Positions 1 to 11,650 of a stretch of 64,000 nucleotides of DNA are shown here, piece by piece. Under the pieces are notes generated by a model that ran no database searches, was not told the DNA's origin, and was given only the letters and a program-made list of their open reading frames with translations. The position numbers were made by a program, and so were the translations under genes. The stretch lies in the NCBI GenBank assembly GCA_030704615.1, contig CM060731.1, positions 20,088,001 to 20,152,000 of the forward strand. Direction: 5' to 3'. The first letter of the stretch is position 1. Each line of letters begins with the position of its first letter. The DNA is from Takakia lepidozioides (lineage: Eukaryota; Streptophyta; Takakiopsida; Takakiales; Takakiaceae).

Positions 1-679
1 ATGTACATTGTGATATGTTATGTTGGAGCTGGAGGATCTTTATCAATTGATTACTGCATGCTTTGCTCTGAGGATGGCCTTTTCCTTATTCATGGAAGTC
101 CATTAAGTGGATACTATGACGGCAGACTGGATGCTGGAATAGGTATCTATACCTAGGTCTCTAGAGCACTTCACTTAAAGCAAGCTCCAGCAGTGAGCAT
201 TGTTTGCAACTATGAAACGACTGCTAATGTGCAACATCTTGGCAGTCTTAAGAGTCCATAATATGTACCTGTGTGGAAATATTTGATTAAGACGGACAGG
301 CTCAATGACACTATCCAGGCAAAGAACGATTGTCTTTGTTTCTTCACAGGGGATATGAGGAGATGTTCTTAGTTGTATGTAGGTCTGATTTTGGTTGTTT
401 CTTTGCTTTTGTCTTTACCAGCTGTATGGGGTGTCTGCAGATATACCTAGATCAGCTGTGCGCAAAGCTGGGAGGGATATTTCCAACTGGCAGCTGTTGA
501 CCAGTGTTTGCAAGACAACTTTTCGTGGTTGGTGGTGTTTAAACTTCTTACAGCACTCATTCTTTTGTGCAGTAGTCTCACTAATATCTTGGAGTTTGCT
601 GTCTGTCACACATTTCTCGGGGGCACCCAAGTACATTTCAATCTGAATGACTCCATTATTTGCGATATCCGAGTAACAG
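1..679. other. No confident gene; possible upstream exon
   Basis: Nothing here can be assigned to a family. A polypyrimidine run ending in a cag at about 418-420 is followed by some 80 bases that are open in more than one frame, so an upstream exon of the membrane-protein gene that follows is possible. The frames cannot be told apart without a homologue. No RNA gene or repeat was recognised. Confidence 0.3.
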
Positions 680-1518
680 TAGTTATGGAGTCTGCTGAAA
701 CAAGGTTTGTGGGGGTTGCAGGTCATGCATTGGGAGTGCTAGCCAATTGGTTGGTGCAGTTGGTGTTGGACATCTACAGATGCATTCACAATTCTTTCAG
801 TTTGAGGAAGAAGGAGGACAGGCCTCTTGGGATGGACATGAGAGAGCTGAAGCGGCTAGCCAGAAGAACAGCTGGAAACACACTCAAGGGTAGTGCGTCA
901 CTCATTCTGGCCTCATTTGGTGCTGGACTTGGCACAGTTCTCATCAGACCGTCCACAGGAACTTGGATTGGTACTTTCTAGCTACCTTCTACATTCACTG
1001 GAGTTGGAGGTTCAGTTGCTAACTCATTGTGCTATCATATGTGAAGGCATTCAGGAGTCAATGTGCTCCTGATGCAAGTGATGTGTTGTCTGAGTCACAA
1101 AGTACTCCTGGGAAATTCCAGCTCTGCCTTTAATACTCCTGGTATTTTGAATGCTGCTACAAAACCTAGGTGGTTGTGAGATGGCTACTTGCGTTTGCAC
1201 AATCCTTTGTTCTTACACTACACTTGCAAACAAAGCCAAACTATTATGGACTTGATGCCTTGCCATGGATGAAGAAGTTTATCTTGCACTTTTTGCATTC
1301 CATGTGTATGTCTCACTAAGTTCTGGAGACCGCTGCTTTTGTTGTCTCTGGTTATAGGGACAAAGAATTGCAGACCAGGTGGTGATTATCTTGTTTGTGT
1401 GACGTGCATTGCAGGTTGTGCCGCTGGTGATTTTGCTGGACCTTTCTTGGTTGGTATTTGTTTGGATACCTGGATTGTGTATGGCACATTCACTCCTGGA
1501 GGAGAAAGGGGTCGCTAG
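680..1518 (+). CDS. Unrecognised polytopic membrane protein, two C-terminal exons
   Basis: Two exons join cleanly. Exon 680-970 follows a cag acceptor and ends ATTG|GTACTT; exon 1415-1518 follows tgcag, and together they read ...RPSTGTWIG-CAAGDFAGPFLVG... The first exon has a hydrophobic stretch (ALGVLANWLVQLVLDIY), a basic loop (LRKKED, RELKRLARR) and then a Gly/Ala-rich hydrophobic stretch (GSASLILASFGAGLGTVLI). The second exon adds another Gly-rich hydrophobic segment. The frame closes at 1518, although a donor inside it (ATT|GTGTAT) would allow further exons. A frame near 1540-1650 (FDDIW) could belong to the gene or be chance. The Gly-rich hairpin style recalls Tim17/TMEM135-like membrane proteins, but I do not recognise the family. 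Start and N-terminus are unknown. Confidence 0.4.
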
Positions 1519-3029
1519 ACCACATGCTGATGTCTCTCATGTTAACAGGGGAAGATGCTGCGGCAATGCTGCACCACCTAAATGGTCTGCTGTTAATGCT
1601 ATTTGAGGCCACAAGAAAGTCCATGTTTGATGCTATTTTTTCTTTTGATGACATTTGGCCTGTAGAAGTTTTTGTCGCTGTTAGACTGTCAGTGTCTTTG
1701 CTGAGTGCATTGCCAGTACGATTTTTTGGAGTGACACAATGTCAAGAGCAAGGCTGAGAGTAACTCTCAATAGTCAGGATAGAATAATTGTTGGAAAAGG
1801 TGCAAAGGAATGTACGAAAGCTCAGTTTTAACAACAATTTATGTGCACAATGAGAGGCGTCTTTGAGTTGCCTGCAATTAGAAATCCATCTTACATTATG
1901 CCACCCCACTGTGGCTTTATGTACCTTGGAACAGGCCTGGTAAGGGGCTAACCCAGAGAGCATGCTGCCTCCAACAGCACTGTAATGGCTGGTGAAGCCC
2001 TGTCCCAAAGCATGATGGATTATGCCTGCCAGCTTCTAATTGGTTGTCTACTGGCCCATCTAGCGATGTAAACATGCGCTGGAAAGAGTGGGAAGTTTCT
2101 TACATGAAAGTCCGGAACTCCCATGAATTGGATAGGTGGGGAAAATAAATTTTTCTATTAGGGCCTTGCTTTTGAGCATCCCCACTCGCAAAAGGTGTTT
2201 TGCGGTCGTTGTGGTTTATACAATATGAAGTCCTCTTGTGTAGGATCCAATTCTCTTGGGAAGCACATCTACTGACTACTTAACCTACGTGCTAGAAATT
2301 GATGGCTCGCACAAAGAAACATGAGCATAGTGGCAAGAAAGTTGACACTAAGTACCGTCACAGCGGGTATTTAGAGAGGATTCAGGTTTCAACTACATAA
2401 TCTATGTTTTGAACTTTTGCATGCAAGGATGTGCTATCTCAACTCTTACACACTACTACTGGCAAGCTCTTTATGTTTGACGTACTACTAGAGCACTGGT
2501 TGGGTGTTTGTCCATTGCCCGGGCATAACCTAGGTGATGTAGGGCTCAAAGTTCACTATATTTCAGCTTAATCTAGGATGACTCCTTTCAGTTTGAAATC
2601 TTTTACGGAGTCTCACTACTTGGAGTCCATTTGTCATAGAATAGCCACTGGAGAGAGGCTGAGAGGTGGAGAAGATTTGTCTTAAGGTGAGGTTTGTTAA
2701 CCAAGACCGAAAGGAAAGATAGCTACAGCTCTATCCCCAAGTGATATTTAAGGAGAGATTCTTTTCTAGTTGTTAGCTTGTTGGGCAAAATCGGGGCTAC
2801 AAAAACAGTTTTCGTTTGGCGGAAAGGAAAACACGTATTACAATTGTGCCAGCCCCACGGTCGTTGGTGTGGCATTCTGTGCATGGTGGAGGGGCATTGT
2901 TGCTTCACTCAATCGGACTTGGCAAAACTGATGATATCTACTATAGGTACGATGGTATCAAGTATCAACGCGCCAGATGACCAAACAGATTAGACAGTTT
3001 ACGCTGCCAAGAAATTCTGTGAGCTTTTC
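1519..3029. other. No gene recognised
   Basis: Only short unconserved frames are present. A 33-codon frame starting at 2302 is Lys/His-rich at its start but too short to assign. No repeats or RNA genes were seen. Confidence 0.5.
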
Positions 3030-3135
3030 TTTTTAAAAGAGGAACACCTGGGACTGGGACTCGCGACAGCTCACAAATCAGGCCCCTTAATAATAGCGAG
3101 AGGAGAAAATAACCTCTGTCACAGTAACCTCGCTG
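3030..3135 (-). repeat. Dispersed T-tract repeat, copy 1
   Basis: A T/A-rich run (about 3028-3040) is followed by cctggga and then the core gctcacaaatcaggcccctt, a short gap, and gaggagaaa-taacctct. The same order is found at 30598-30700 and 37285-37375. Read on the minus strand the copies end in an A-rich tail, which suggests a retroposed (SINE-like) element. No Pol III boxes were found. Confidence 0.6.
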
Positions 3136-4045
3136 TGAAGGCTTTCGCATGGGTCACTAGTCACTACCCAAGTGAAGGGGGAGAAGAACATACAGAGTGT
3201 TGGACTGGCATGTCCTAAACCTGATACCAGAAGAAAATACCACACCTGTCAAGTTTGACCTTAGAATTATCTGGGTGGCTGCAAGGCAATCTGGTGATTA
3301 ACGGTGTAATCCGGTGATCAGTTTTTTTGGATACTTTGTTTGTAGTGAATGGGTGCATCTCATCTGCTGCTGAGTATACATTGTGTATTGATTTAAATTG
3401 TTAGTATTTTCTCTTCTCCTCCTCACATCTGTCTCTGTGTTTTCACAGTAGCAGGTTTTAAACTTGGGAAGTAATACATTGGTGGTCCCACATGCGGGAG
3501 GAATCTGAAACCCTGTCTGCGGCCCTTCCGTGGCACCCACCCACGCCTCCCATTTGCTCCCTTTGCTACTACAAAGAGACAGGAAGAATCCACACTGGGA
3601 ATACTACCGTTTAGCCTTCAAGAAAGATCGGCAGAGGAAACAAGATCTTGAGATTTGAGAAGGTTATTCTTCTACCTGTGTATCCGAAATGTGCTACACA
3701 AGTTGTTTCTGTCGATACCCCTCCCAAATCCGGGCGGCAGAACTACGAGCTCCGTACCTTCTCACTCTTTTCTGAGTGAGAAGCTTGGCTGAATTGCCAC
3801 AGACCCCTTGTCAGGATTGGCACCAAAATTTAGACATCCAGAGGCCAGATTCCAACATCCAGCTATATCGTTTATAATCTTCTGGCGATACCCTGTTTAC
3901 CATTCCAATTCCACCACTGGTAACATCCAATCGAGGGGGCAGATCAGGTTGTGTCTAATTGCATTGCTGCGATAAGCTGGACAGTTTTAGTGGGGCACAG
4001 GATTGTTAACCCATGTACAAATTTGTTTTGCCTTGTTTTGAGCGC
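3136..4045. other. No gene; upstream region of the SDR locus
   Basis: No coding potential was seen. A small palindromic gtcactagtcac lies near 3153. The last few hundred bases probably hold the promoter and 5' leader of the dehydrogenase locus, but no TATA box stands out. Confidence 0.4.
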
Positions 4046-4847
4046 ATGGCACTGTTACCATCTTCTATGTCATTCCTCTCTACCTCTCCGCTTCTCTCAA
4101 AATCGCCTCCTTTCACCCACACCATTCATATCAGTTGCAATTCTCGAAATCCTTCAAGAAGCTGTGAAATTTTTGGAAATCCGCGTGTCGTCCAACGGTC
4201 ATTCAAAGGTGCTGCGGGGCGGTCTTTTCGACTAATTGACCCCACAAAGCATATCCAGGTACGAGCATTCTTGGGTCCGAACTCGTGGGGCATTCTTACT
4301 ATGAAGTCTCAATGATTTCCAGGTTTAACAACACCTCGTTTACATTGAAATGATTGCTTTTCGAGCAAAATGACAATGCGCTCTATGTTTGTGGTCAACA
4401 TTCTCATTCTTTTTCCCTCCTAATCCACGGAGAATAAATGAACTGATGGAGAGATAAGATAGAGTCACGCACATTGAGCACAGTTGGATCGATGAATTCT
4501 TCTGAGCGGACATATAGTATTTAACATGCACAGGGAGAACGTAGGCCTTGCAGGATCTCCTGCCTTGAAATGATGGGTCGCCTCAGTTTGTGGTTTGCAT
4601 CATGGCCAGTCGGTTATTGATGACACATGTGAGATCCCTGATCGATCAAGCTAACCGGTCAGGGATTCCATGGATGAGGACACTAGCTGGTTGTAGGAGG
4701 ATGCAAGGATCAATCACCATCGTATGCGCAGGGCTGCACTGTCGACCAGAGCATCTAGTCAACGACATGTTATCATCACAGGCGGCAATACTGGTGAGGA
4801 CTTGTGTCAACTATTGTTGGTGGTTCCAGATCTCTCTTTTATTTAAA

Positions 4848-5147
4848 AATGGGGCGATTCTCTACACCTCTGTTCACCAACTTTCAAAGTCTCGAGGCTG
4901 AGCCTAAGACCCTGGCCCTGTTGGGGTCATATTACTGGGCAGCTCACACACAGCAGATTGATGCTTGTGTGAAGGGCCTTCTAGAGGAAATCTGGAAAGC
5001 CCGAACCAATTCATTATACCAAGGTTAGTCCCACTACTGGAGTGAGTCCCTGACAAATATAGTGTCCGTTTCCTCTTGTTCTGCCCTAACTAGGCACAGG
5101 GTCCATAGCCTCAAGGCTCCAGAAAACAACGTCTCATGAGTACATTC
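4848..5147 (+). mobile_element. LINE 3'-end fragment inside the SDR locus
   Basis: The translated segment NFQSL...AEPK followed by HTQQIDACVKGLLEEIW matches the C-terminal end of the LINE protein at 58567-59291. It then follows that element's 3' UTR down to a terminal aacgtctcatgagtacattctc. It is 5'-truncated and in the same orientation as the SDR gene. It lies between SDR exons 2 and 3, where coding sequence is missing. Confidence 0.75.
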
Positions 5148-7100
5148 TCTACCTTGTTGGCGTGGCTCTGTCTGCTTCATATACCCAACTCCCTCCCTTG
5201 GATCTAGAAGTATGGTATTTATGACCAAGTCTTACACTAGGTTGTTTCTTAGCAGAGCCTTCTATGCTGAACCGAGCAATTGCAAGTCCAGCTGGGAATT
5301 CCATTACTTCTGATCATAACACCCACTTCATGTTTCCTCAGTCATTCATAATTTGTGTATCTTGTGCAGGTGAATAATGCTGGGCTCATGGCATGCCCAC
5401 AGGCATACACAGATGATGGTTTCGAATACCAACTAGGGGTTAGACATTTCTGTCTCACTCAAAAGATTTTCTTTCAGGAACTCAATGCAGGCCAGTTTTG
5501 AAGAAATTGCAAAGACAGTAAACCATTTGACAGAAACTGTGTAGGTTAGTTATACTGTGTTGAAGATGAATCAAGCTTTGCTTAACATAGTTGGAATATA
5601 TGTGGGTATTGTCTCTGGGTCAATGCAGGTGAATCATCTAGGCCTTTTTCTGCTTACAGCATTGCTACTAAACAAGCTCAAAGCATGTGCTGCCACTGGG
5701 TACTTGGATACCTTTCTTACAGTCATCACTAGAAAGTTCCTAGTTCAGAACAAGGCAAAAAGAAAAGAAAGTTTAGAGTCATGTTGGCCCACCTTCATGT
5801 GTTTTCTACTGGTGTAGACTGTAAGTGAGATGAAACATTGTTAGACTGTCCCTGAGTCTCTGTCTACTTTGAAGGCTGGGTTAGTTTGCTAGCCCCAATG
5901 GTACTACCACTAGCACTTGGGAAGATATTTAGCTCCACCTGCTGTTACCTCTTATGTCTCTAGTTTTGTGATTTATTTTTGGCACAGCTTTCAGGTAGAG
6001 CCTTACAAATTTGCTGGGAGATTTTGAATTGAGAGCAGGCCAAAGTCGAGAGTGGTGGTGCTGGCGTCAGCTGCTGAGCAGATCGGAGACATTGCCTTCA
6101 GTGACCTCAACTACCAAGGATCTAGAGGTAGCTGGTCTTCTCCTTGACTTTGTACAGGAACCTTTTGGGGACATTGGTAAGGAACTGTGGAAGGACATCT
6201 ATGTGTGGGACAAATGGTTAGATTGGACGACCTTGCTCATGCTGGAGTCAACCAATGGAAGAGAGGGATGTAGGGGTCAAAGAGAATGTTGAACTATTTA
6301 GACTGATGTTCTTGCTGTAACGTTGTGGCCAAAGCACAAGGGGAGAGGTGAAAAAAGAGAGATTAAGAAGCTATACTTAGATGTTGGGTTCAGGGTAGAG
6401 ATAGGGCAGCTATTGTTCATTTTTTCTTTTCATGCCACACTGCAAAGTAATAGCACATGTGGTTTGTCCACCTGCATGAAGTTTTTTGGTTCTATATTGT
6501 AGATTACTTGGAATGCAAACCAACCTAAAAAGTTCTGGGTGGCACAGCCTATAACCCATGGTTTGCATATGGGCAATGGAAGCTGGCCAACTGCCTCTTC
6601 TCTCATGATCTGTCTCGGCGTTGCAAATCATTGGGCATTCCGATCACATCAAACTGTATGCACCCAGGAATTGTAAATACAGAGGTACATCCAACCACTC
6701 TCTCTCACTTGTCTTCGGTCTCCTCAATGTCGAGTTTGGTCCAGTGATTGTTGCCGTTTTGGTCGTGAAGTAAATGCGAAATTACTAATTGATGTTGCGA
6801 TGTGACACTATGCAGTTGCTAAGATATGTGTTCTCACAAGCTGTGTCGGCCACTCCCCCGTCAGGCCTACGAGCTTTCGTTCAAAAGCTAGTGGGACTTC
6901 GTGTTAAGTCATTCTTTTGTATCTGTTCTGTCTGTCTTTGTGAACTCCATATATTTTCTTTATTTCTTTCTCTCTCTCCTCTTTCTGGCTCAGATTTTGT
7001 CTCCTCTCTCATGTTTTCTTCCACTTTGTCCCATAAGCTCTAAGAGCTTTCCGCGGACGTTATTAAGCACCATTTCATTTCATTTCTCTCCTATAGTACC

Positions 7101-7165
7101 ATGCCATGCCAATGGCCACAAGGCTACTGCAAACAACGTCACGTAAGTACATTTTCTCTCCCATG
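7101..7165 (+). mobile_element. Short LINE 3' tip in the last SDR intron
   Basis: The string ggccacaaggctactgcaaa followed by caacgtcacgtaagtacattttctc matches the final ~60 bases of the LINE family seen at 58567 and 61184 (there on the minus strand). Only the extreme 3' end is present. Confidence 0.6.
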
Positions 7166-7522
7166 CAAGTCTTTAATCAGGATTTTGTACAATAGTAATG
7201 CCAAGCACCTGATTGGATACAAAGTGTATAAGATTTTTGGTCCGACCACTTTGGTTGACAGATCTAGTGATGTTGTGGGGAGGGGGTGATGCAGACACCA
7301 GAGGAAGGAGCATCCACCGCCGTGTTCTTGGCATCAGCAGTGCAAATGGAGGGTGTCACAGGGGGTTACTATAAAGATAGCCGAGAAACGAAGCCCAGTG
7401 CCAAGGCAGTCAATAGCAAGTTAGCTCACTCGTTGTGGGCTGTCAGTAAAGACTTGACAGGAGCGACCCCCGCTCTAGAACCTCTAGGCCTCAGTGTGCA
7501 ACCTGCAAAAATCCTCATGTAA

Positions 7523-9339
7523 TACCTCGTCTCTCCTTCGATTGCTTTCTGTCCGTGGGGTTGACATCTGGAGATGGGAAAATTGCAAGCTCTGTCTTGC
7601 TCTCCGTTCTTCTACTTTCTTTGGGTCCCCAGAGATTCCTGCGGACGTACTAAACAAATTCATCCTTCTGCTCCCCATTCTTCATATTGTTTACCGGGTT
7701 CTTTGTACACCGGGATACTCTTCCTGTGTAGCACTCTGGGTGGATAGACAATACCCACAACTGCAATCTGCAGGCTTCCTTCCCTGATGGTCTAAAACCA
7801 GCGCTGACTATTCTAGAGATCAGTAAGTGCATTGTTTGTTCAGCTGCAGTTATAAAATAGGGTTAATTGAATAAAGGGTGATTGATGGGCATCTCTCCCT
7901 GATAGCAGCCGCAACAATTCTAAGTCTCAAGTGCTCACATCTGCCTCCTTTTTTTCTTTTTTTCTTTTTTTTCTGCCTCCTTACAACAAAATATACAAAT
8001 CCTCTTCACAGCAGCCGGGGGAGCAAGCCGTGAAGATAAGTCGAGGAAAAAGGGGGATGAGACTCGTATAGTTCATTCATCCCATAACTCTTCTTTACTG
8101 TGTACGGTCGGTAGAACTTAATCCTGAATATAAGGGCCGCCCAAAAATGTAATCGACCGTTAAAACTTGGATGATGTAATAGATCTCTATTAGTCCTCTA
8201 TTTGAAGGGTCGACGGCTGAGATGTGTTCTCTCACAGCAAGAGGTTTTGCAATTGGTGGATGGCCTAGCAGACAATTGCTTTGCTCCTTTCTTCCCCGGC
8301 CCTTTCTTGCTGAGATCTTCGTTTAGTTTGCAGTGAGAGCATTTACGTGTTGAGAGTTTGGAGGACGACAGCAGCATATGTCCGGACGATTCTGCAATGA
8401 CTGAATACTGATGTTCTTTTTTCTTCGTAGGTACGCGTGTGTGGAGCTCTTTCATCGTTGTATCGAATTTTGGTATCCCTCTGTAAACTGAGCTACTTGT
8501 GGCGATAACTATCAGCTAAGGTTAAGCAGACCCGTGTAAACCTGCGGTGGCGATGTGCATGTTGGCAATAGGGAATCATTGCATTTAACATGGAACCAGT
8601 ATGTAAGTGTGGTTCCCTGGAGCTGTAATTTTGAGTTCCTTTGGAATTATTGCTGTATTCGAGTTGAATGCAGCACATATATTTCTTGTTACTATTCCTA
8701 AAATTTCAAGAATTCTCTCCCTCCACTTCCACATTTGTTTCCTGTTCCTCTTCATCAGCAGTGATCAGTTTTGTGTTAGCAAAACCTTCAGTGCCAAGTA
8801 TGGGGCTTCGAAAGTGAGGTCGCTTTGCGCGCCCTTCTTGTGTCTTGAAACGTGTCTGAATTCTTTTTGTGGCTTCCTCAAACTTGTGACACAACCAAAA
8901 AAAAGAGTCAAGTTGATACGTTGTATAGGTGATTATAGTATAGTGAACTTCGATTGTCATCCACTAACTATAGTTAATTGTCATGTCTGCTAAACAAAAA
9001 GCCAAGTCCCAGTACCTTTGAAGATCTGCATAGAAATTATGTCTCATTGCCGTATGAGTACCCTGCATCCAGTGGGAATTTTATTGCTGGTTTTATCTAG
9101 AAATACTAGAAATTGTCTTGACCTAGTTTGAAGGAGCATTTCAATTATGGAGATTATGGTTGTCGCAATGTTGTTAGCACTATAATCCACTCCATTGAAG
9201 AAACTGAAAACTCAGTCTATTTTTGTTGTGTAGCTTGTAAGAGTGTTGCTTGCTAGGCATTGCCATGGAGGAACCGGTCCATCTTATTTGAGCATACTCA
9301 CAACAAGACTCTCATTTAGGGGCACGGGTGCAGCATAAA
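7523..9339. other. No gene recognised
   Basis: There are only short, unconserved frames. A T-rich run lies at about 7950-7972. The motif ttcctgcggacgta near 7630 resembles ttccgcggacgtta near 7050, hinting at a weak local duplication. The last stretch could hold the promoter or upstream exons of the gene that follows. Confidence 0.45.
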
Positions 9340-10023
9340 ATGACAACTCCAGCATGGCAGCCACGAGCGATGCAGCCCACAGCTGGACCTCAAGGACAGT
9401 GGCCAGCTCCAGGCACAGTGGCTTACCAGGGACAGGGACCTCCAAGACGCCCTACCTATGGTCCCTCCTCTTCAAAATTTTCCCAATCACCAGAGGGATC
9501 ATTGCCCCCTTTCGGAAACCCCAATCAGCTTGGTGCAGCCTCTGGGAGTGGTCCGCAGCCATCGGGACATCCTGTAAGTTGTTGATTGCTGAGAACTTTG
9601 GTGCGATGTAACAGTTCTATTTGCAATTGTATCTCCTATTTTGACCATGCTAGAGGTCGACCTCCTGGGGTTAATATATCCTAAGCAGGGGTGAATTCTT
9701 CTAGGACTATATCCTTAATTTTTACTAGCTGTGGAATGCAGATGCAAAAAGTTGTTCAGGATTTATCTCGGTGCATAGCAGGCTTAGTCACATCTTCCAC
9801 CACTCCTTTCTTCCAAGAAGAGTGTGCCAGAATCATTGGCTTGCCCCTTGCCGACATTGAGAAGATGGAGTCTTTCATTTGTGATACAATGTCTGAGATT
9901 GTTGAGGACTTAGATAAACTAAAAGCTGGTACAACTGCGGAAGATGAGAGCTCGGGCACATCCGTCTCGGATCATGAAATGGAAGAGGGCAATTACACAG
10001 ATGTTGATGATATTTGTTCATAA
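9340..10023 (+). CDS. Small Pro/Gln/Gly-rich protein of unknown function, two exons
   Basis: Exon 1 (9340-9573, donor CCT|GTAAGT) encodes a low-complexity segment rich in Pro, Gln and Gly (for example PAPGTVAYQGQGPPRRP). Exon 2 (9742-10023, after gaatgcag) encodes a compact, probably helical segment (QKVVQDLSRCIAGLV, IIGLPLADIEKMESFI, SEIVEDLDKLKAG) ending in an acidic Glu/Asp/Ser tail. Both exons are in phase 0 and give 171 residues from the ATG at 9340. A cag acceptor just before 9331 means this could instead be the 3' end of a longer gene. I do not recognise the family. The arrangement of a flexible Pro-rich arm, a helical bundle and an acidic tail is common in transcription or chromatin adaptor subunits, but that is only an analogy. 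Confidence 0.5.
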
Positions 10024-10678
10024 TGAGCTTTGAATCAGCTGGAATTATTGTTTACAATCGTTAATCTTCTAGGGTTTACATTTCTTGGTATCAGTGGGTG
10101 CAAACATACGTCCATTTTGGGACATTTGATGTAGAATTTTTGCTGTCTTATTGCATATGGTCCAAGTATGTATGCAATATACAAATTTCTTTTAGGAAGG
10201 TAGAATTCAGGGACATGTTTAAGAATTAAGTTGATACTTGCTATAAGGCATGTGTAAGTAAAGTGTAGGAAAAGTATAGTGCAGGTGGGAGTGATATTGA
10301 TTTAGTTTCCAAGGAATTTTATATCACAGGGAGATTGGGAATTTTGGACGACGTATGCACTGTTCAGAGTTTAAAGGCTTCAACCTTCTAGTATAGGGTG
10401 CAGCGATGTGCCACAAGCTACTTCACCGAATGCTCCTCCAACTGAACTCTATGGTGGACATGAAGTTTTAAGAAACAGTAGAAAAGCACAGATGGAACGT
10501 CACATTTCTCAAATCCATGAACATTGTCATTTTATGTGCAGTTGCAAAATATTCACAACTGTAAGAGACAATCCAAGCTCTTCGGTTTGTCAAGGAAACC
10601 TTTCAGGCAAATACTCACATGAACCAATGGTTGCATAACTGATGAGCTAAAGCTGAAGCTACACACCGAACTAACTGT
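10024..10678. other. Intergenic, convergent 3' ends
   Basis: This region lies between the stop of the Pro-rich gene (+) and the stop of the LEA gene (-). A short frame at 10408-10638 has no features of a real gene. The region probably contains both 3' UTRs. Confidence 0.5.
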
Positions 10679-11493
10679 CTAGTTAGATCCCGTCAACGTC
10701 TCCTTCACACTCTGGTACGTATTGTTCAATGCATCACCAGTCTGCAAACAAATCCAGCAAATATCATGTAAAGCACATGAAAAAAGATCGATGCAACTCT
10801 AGCGAGGACTTCTCCTGCTGTCTCTCAATCTTCCGTAGCGTAAGATCCCCCAATGCAAAACCAAATCAGAAGGCGGAAGCGAGGCGGAGATGGTATGTTT
10901 AGATCAGAGAGGAGAGAGCACAGGGTGCTGATTTACGTCAACATCGAAAATGTGCTTGAATGAGAATTATACCTTCTGGAGGAGGTTGCTAGAAGCATCG
11001 GTAGCCTCGGAAGCCTTGTTCTGTGTAGCTTGCGTAGCATCTGAAAGAGCATCCTTAGTTCCGGCGTATGCACTTGAAGCCTTTTCTTGAGTAGCGCCAG
11101 CTACACCTTGAGCTTGCTTCTGGGTCTCGCCAGCACCATTCTGCACGTCAACGGCAACAAACACATCAGCTCATGCTTCTAGAAGTAGAGCCCCCAATCA
11201 TGATCTGGGCAGTAGTATTACGAAAGGCCAGTGAACAGAGATAAGTAAAGATAGGACCAGTGCTCTTTCACGGGGCTGCAAGCACGAACTCATCTTCCCT
11301 CGAAATGGAAATACCTTATGGAACACAACTTACTACACTATTGCAGTCCATCTACATGAGTTCCAGAAACAGAGCAGCTGCAGGTGCACACCTTGGTGGC
11401 GTCCTGGACATCTCCAGCCTTGGACTGGGCATAATCCGCAGTCTCCCCCGTCTTCTGGGCGGCAGTGTTCTTGGTGTCTTCCCAGGTCGACAT
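10679..11493 (-). CDS. Late embryogenesis abundant (LEA)-like protein
   Basis: Three exons are read on the minus strand: 11493-11392 (ATG at 11493-11491), 11140-10973 and 10741-10679. All junctions are phase 0 with GT-AG ends, giving 110 residues. The protein is hydrophilic, without Cys or Trp except W4, and built of Ala/Lys/Thr/Gln/Glu-rich amphipathic segments (NTAAQKTGETADYAQSKAG, GAGETQKQAQGVAGATQEKA, ATQATQNKASEA). This matches the loose 11-residue helical repeats of group 3/LEA_4-type proteins. Such proteins are largely unfolded in solution, turn helical on drying, and protect membranes and proteins. No targeting signal is seen, so it is probably cytosolic. Expression under drought or in spores or seeds would be usual for the family but was not shown here. 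Confidence 0.8.
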
Positions 11494-11640
11494 TTTCAAG
11501 AGTCGGAAACAAAGATGGAAGCTGAAAGCGGCAAAAGACTTGAGAGATGAAAAATCGTTGTAAGCTCACAAAATCCGATTCAATGCAATGTGAGAGAGAG
11601 AGAGTACAGACGTCGATATGCATGAACGCTGAGGAGATGA

Positions 11641-11650
11641 GCTTATAAGC
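11641..11650 (-). promoter_or_regulatory. Candidate TATA box of the LEA gene
   Basis: The palindromic gcttataagc lies about 150 bases upstream of the LEA start codon on the minus strand, followed by a pyrimidine/CT-rich leader. The position suits a TATA box with a ~110-base 5' UTR. No clear ABRE core was picked out. Confidence 0.35.

Larger units (their letters stand above)
4046..7522 (+). pseudogene. Plastid-targeted short-chain dehydrogenase/reductase, lacking part of the NAD(P)-binding fold
   Basis: Seven phase-compatible exons are visible: 4046-4258 (Ser/Arg-rich, transit-peptide-like), 4697-4793, 5370-5438, 5629-5699, 6039-6127, 6548-6684 and 7295-7522 (stop at 7520). Family landmarks occur in order: VIITGGNTG (first half of the TGxxxGxG nucleotide loop), NNAGLMACP, VNHLGLFLLT, VVVLASAA with the catalytic-region Ser, YGQWK (YxxxK catalytic pair), HPGIVNTE, and a C-terminal TPEEGA...VEGVTG-like tail. 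The pattern is that of the TIC32/retinol-dehydrogenase-like SDRs. The ~75 residues expected between exon 2 (ends in phase 1) and exon 3 (starts in phase 0) are not found. They should carry the second nucleotide-loop Gly, the ACR motif and the DL-S motif. That intron instead holds a LINE fragment, so the locus is probably dead, or it makes a deleted protein. Confidence 0.75.

Noticed and set aside
2302-2400. Short Lys/His-rich frame starting MARTKKHEHSGKK
   Set aside because: Only 33 codons, no second exon could be joined, and no family match was recognised.
7286-7522. Free-standing 78-residue protein
   Set aside because: The frame is the last exon of the SDR gene: it follows a cag acceptor at 7294 and matches the family C-terminus.
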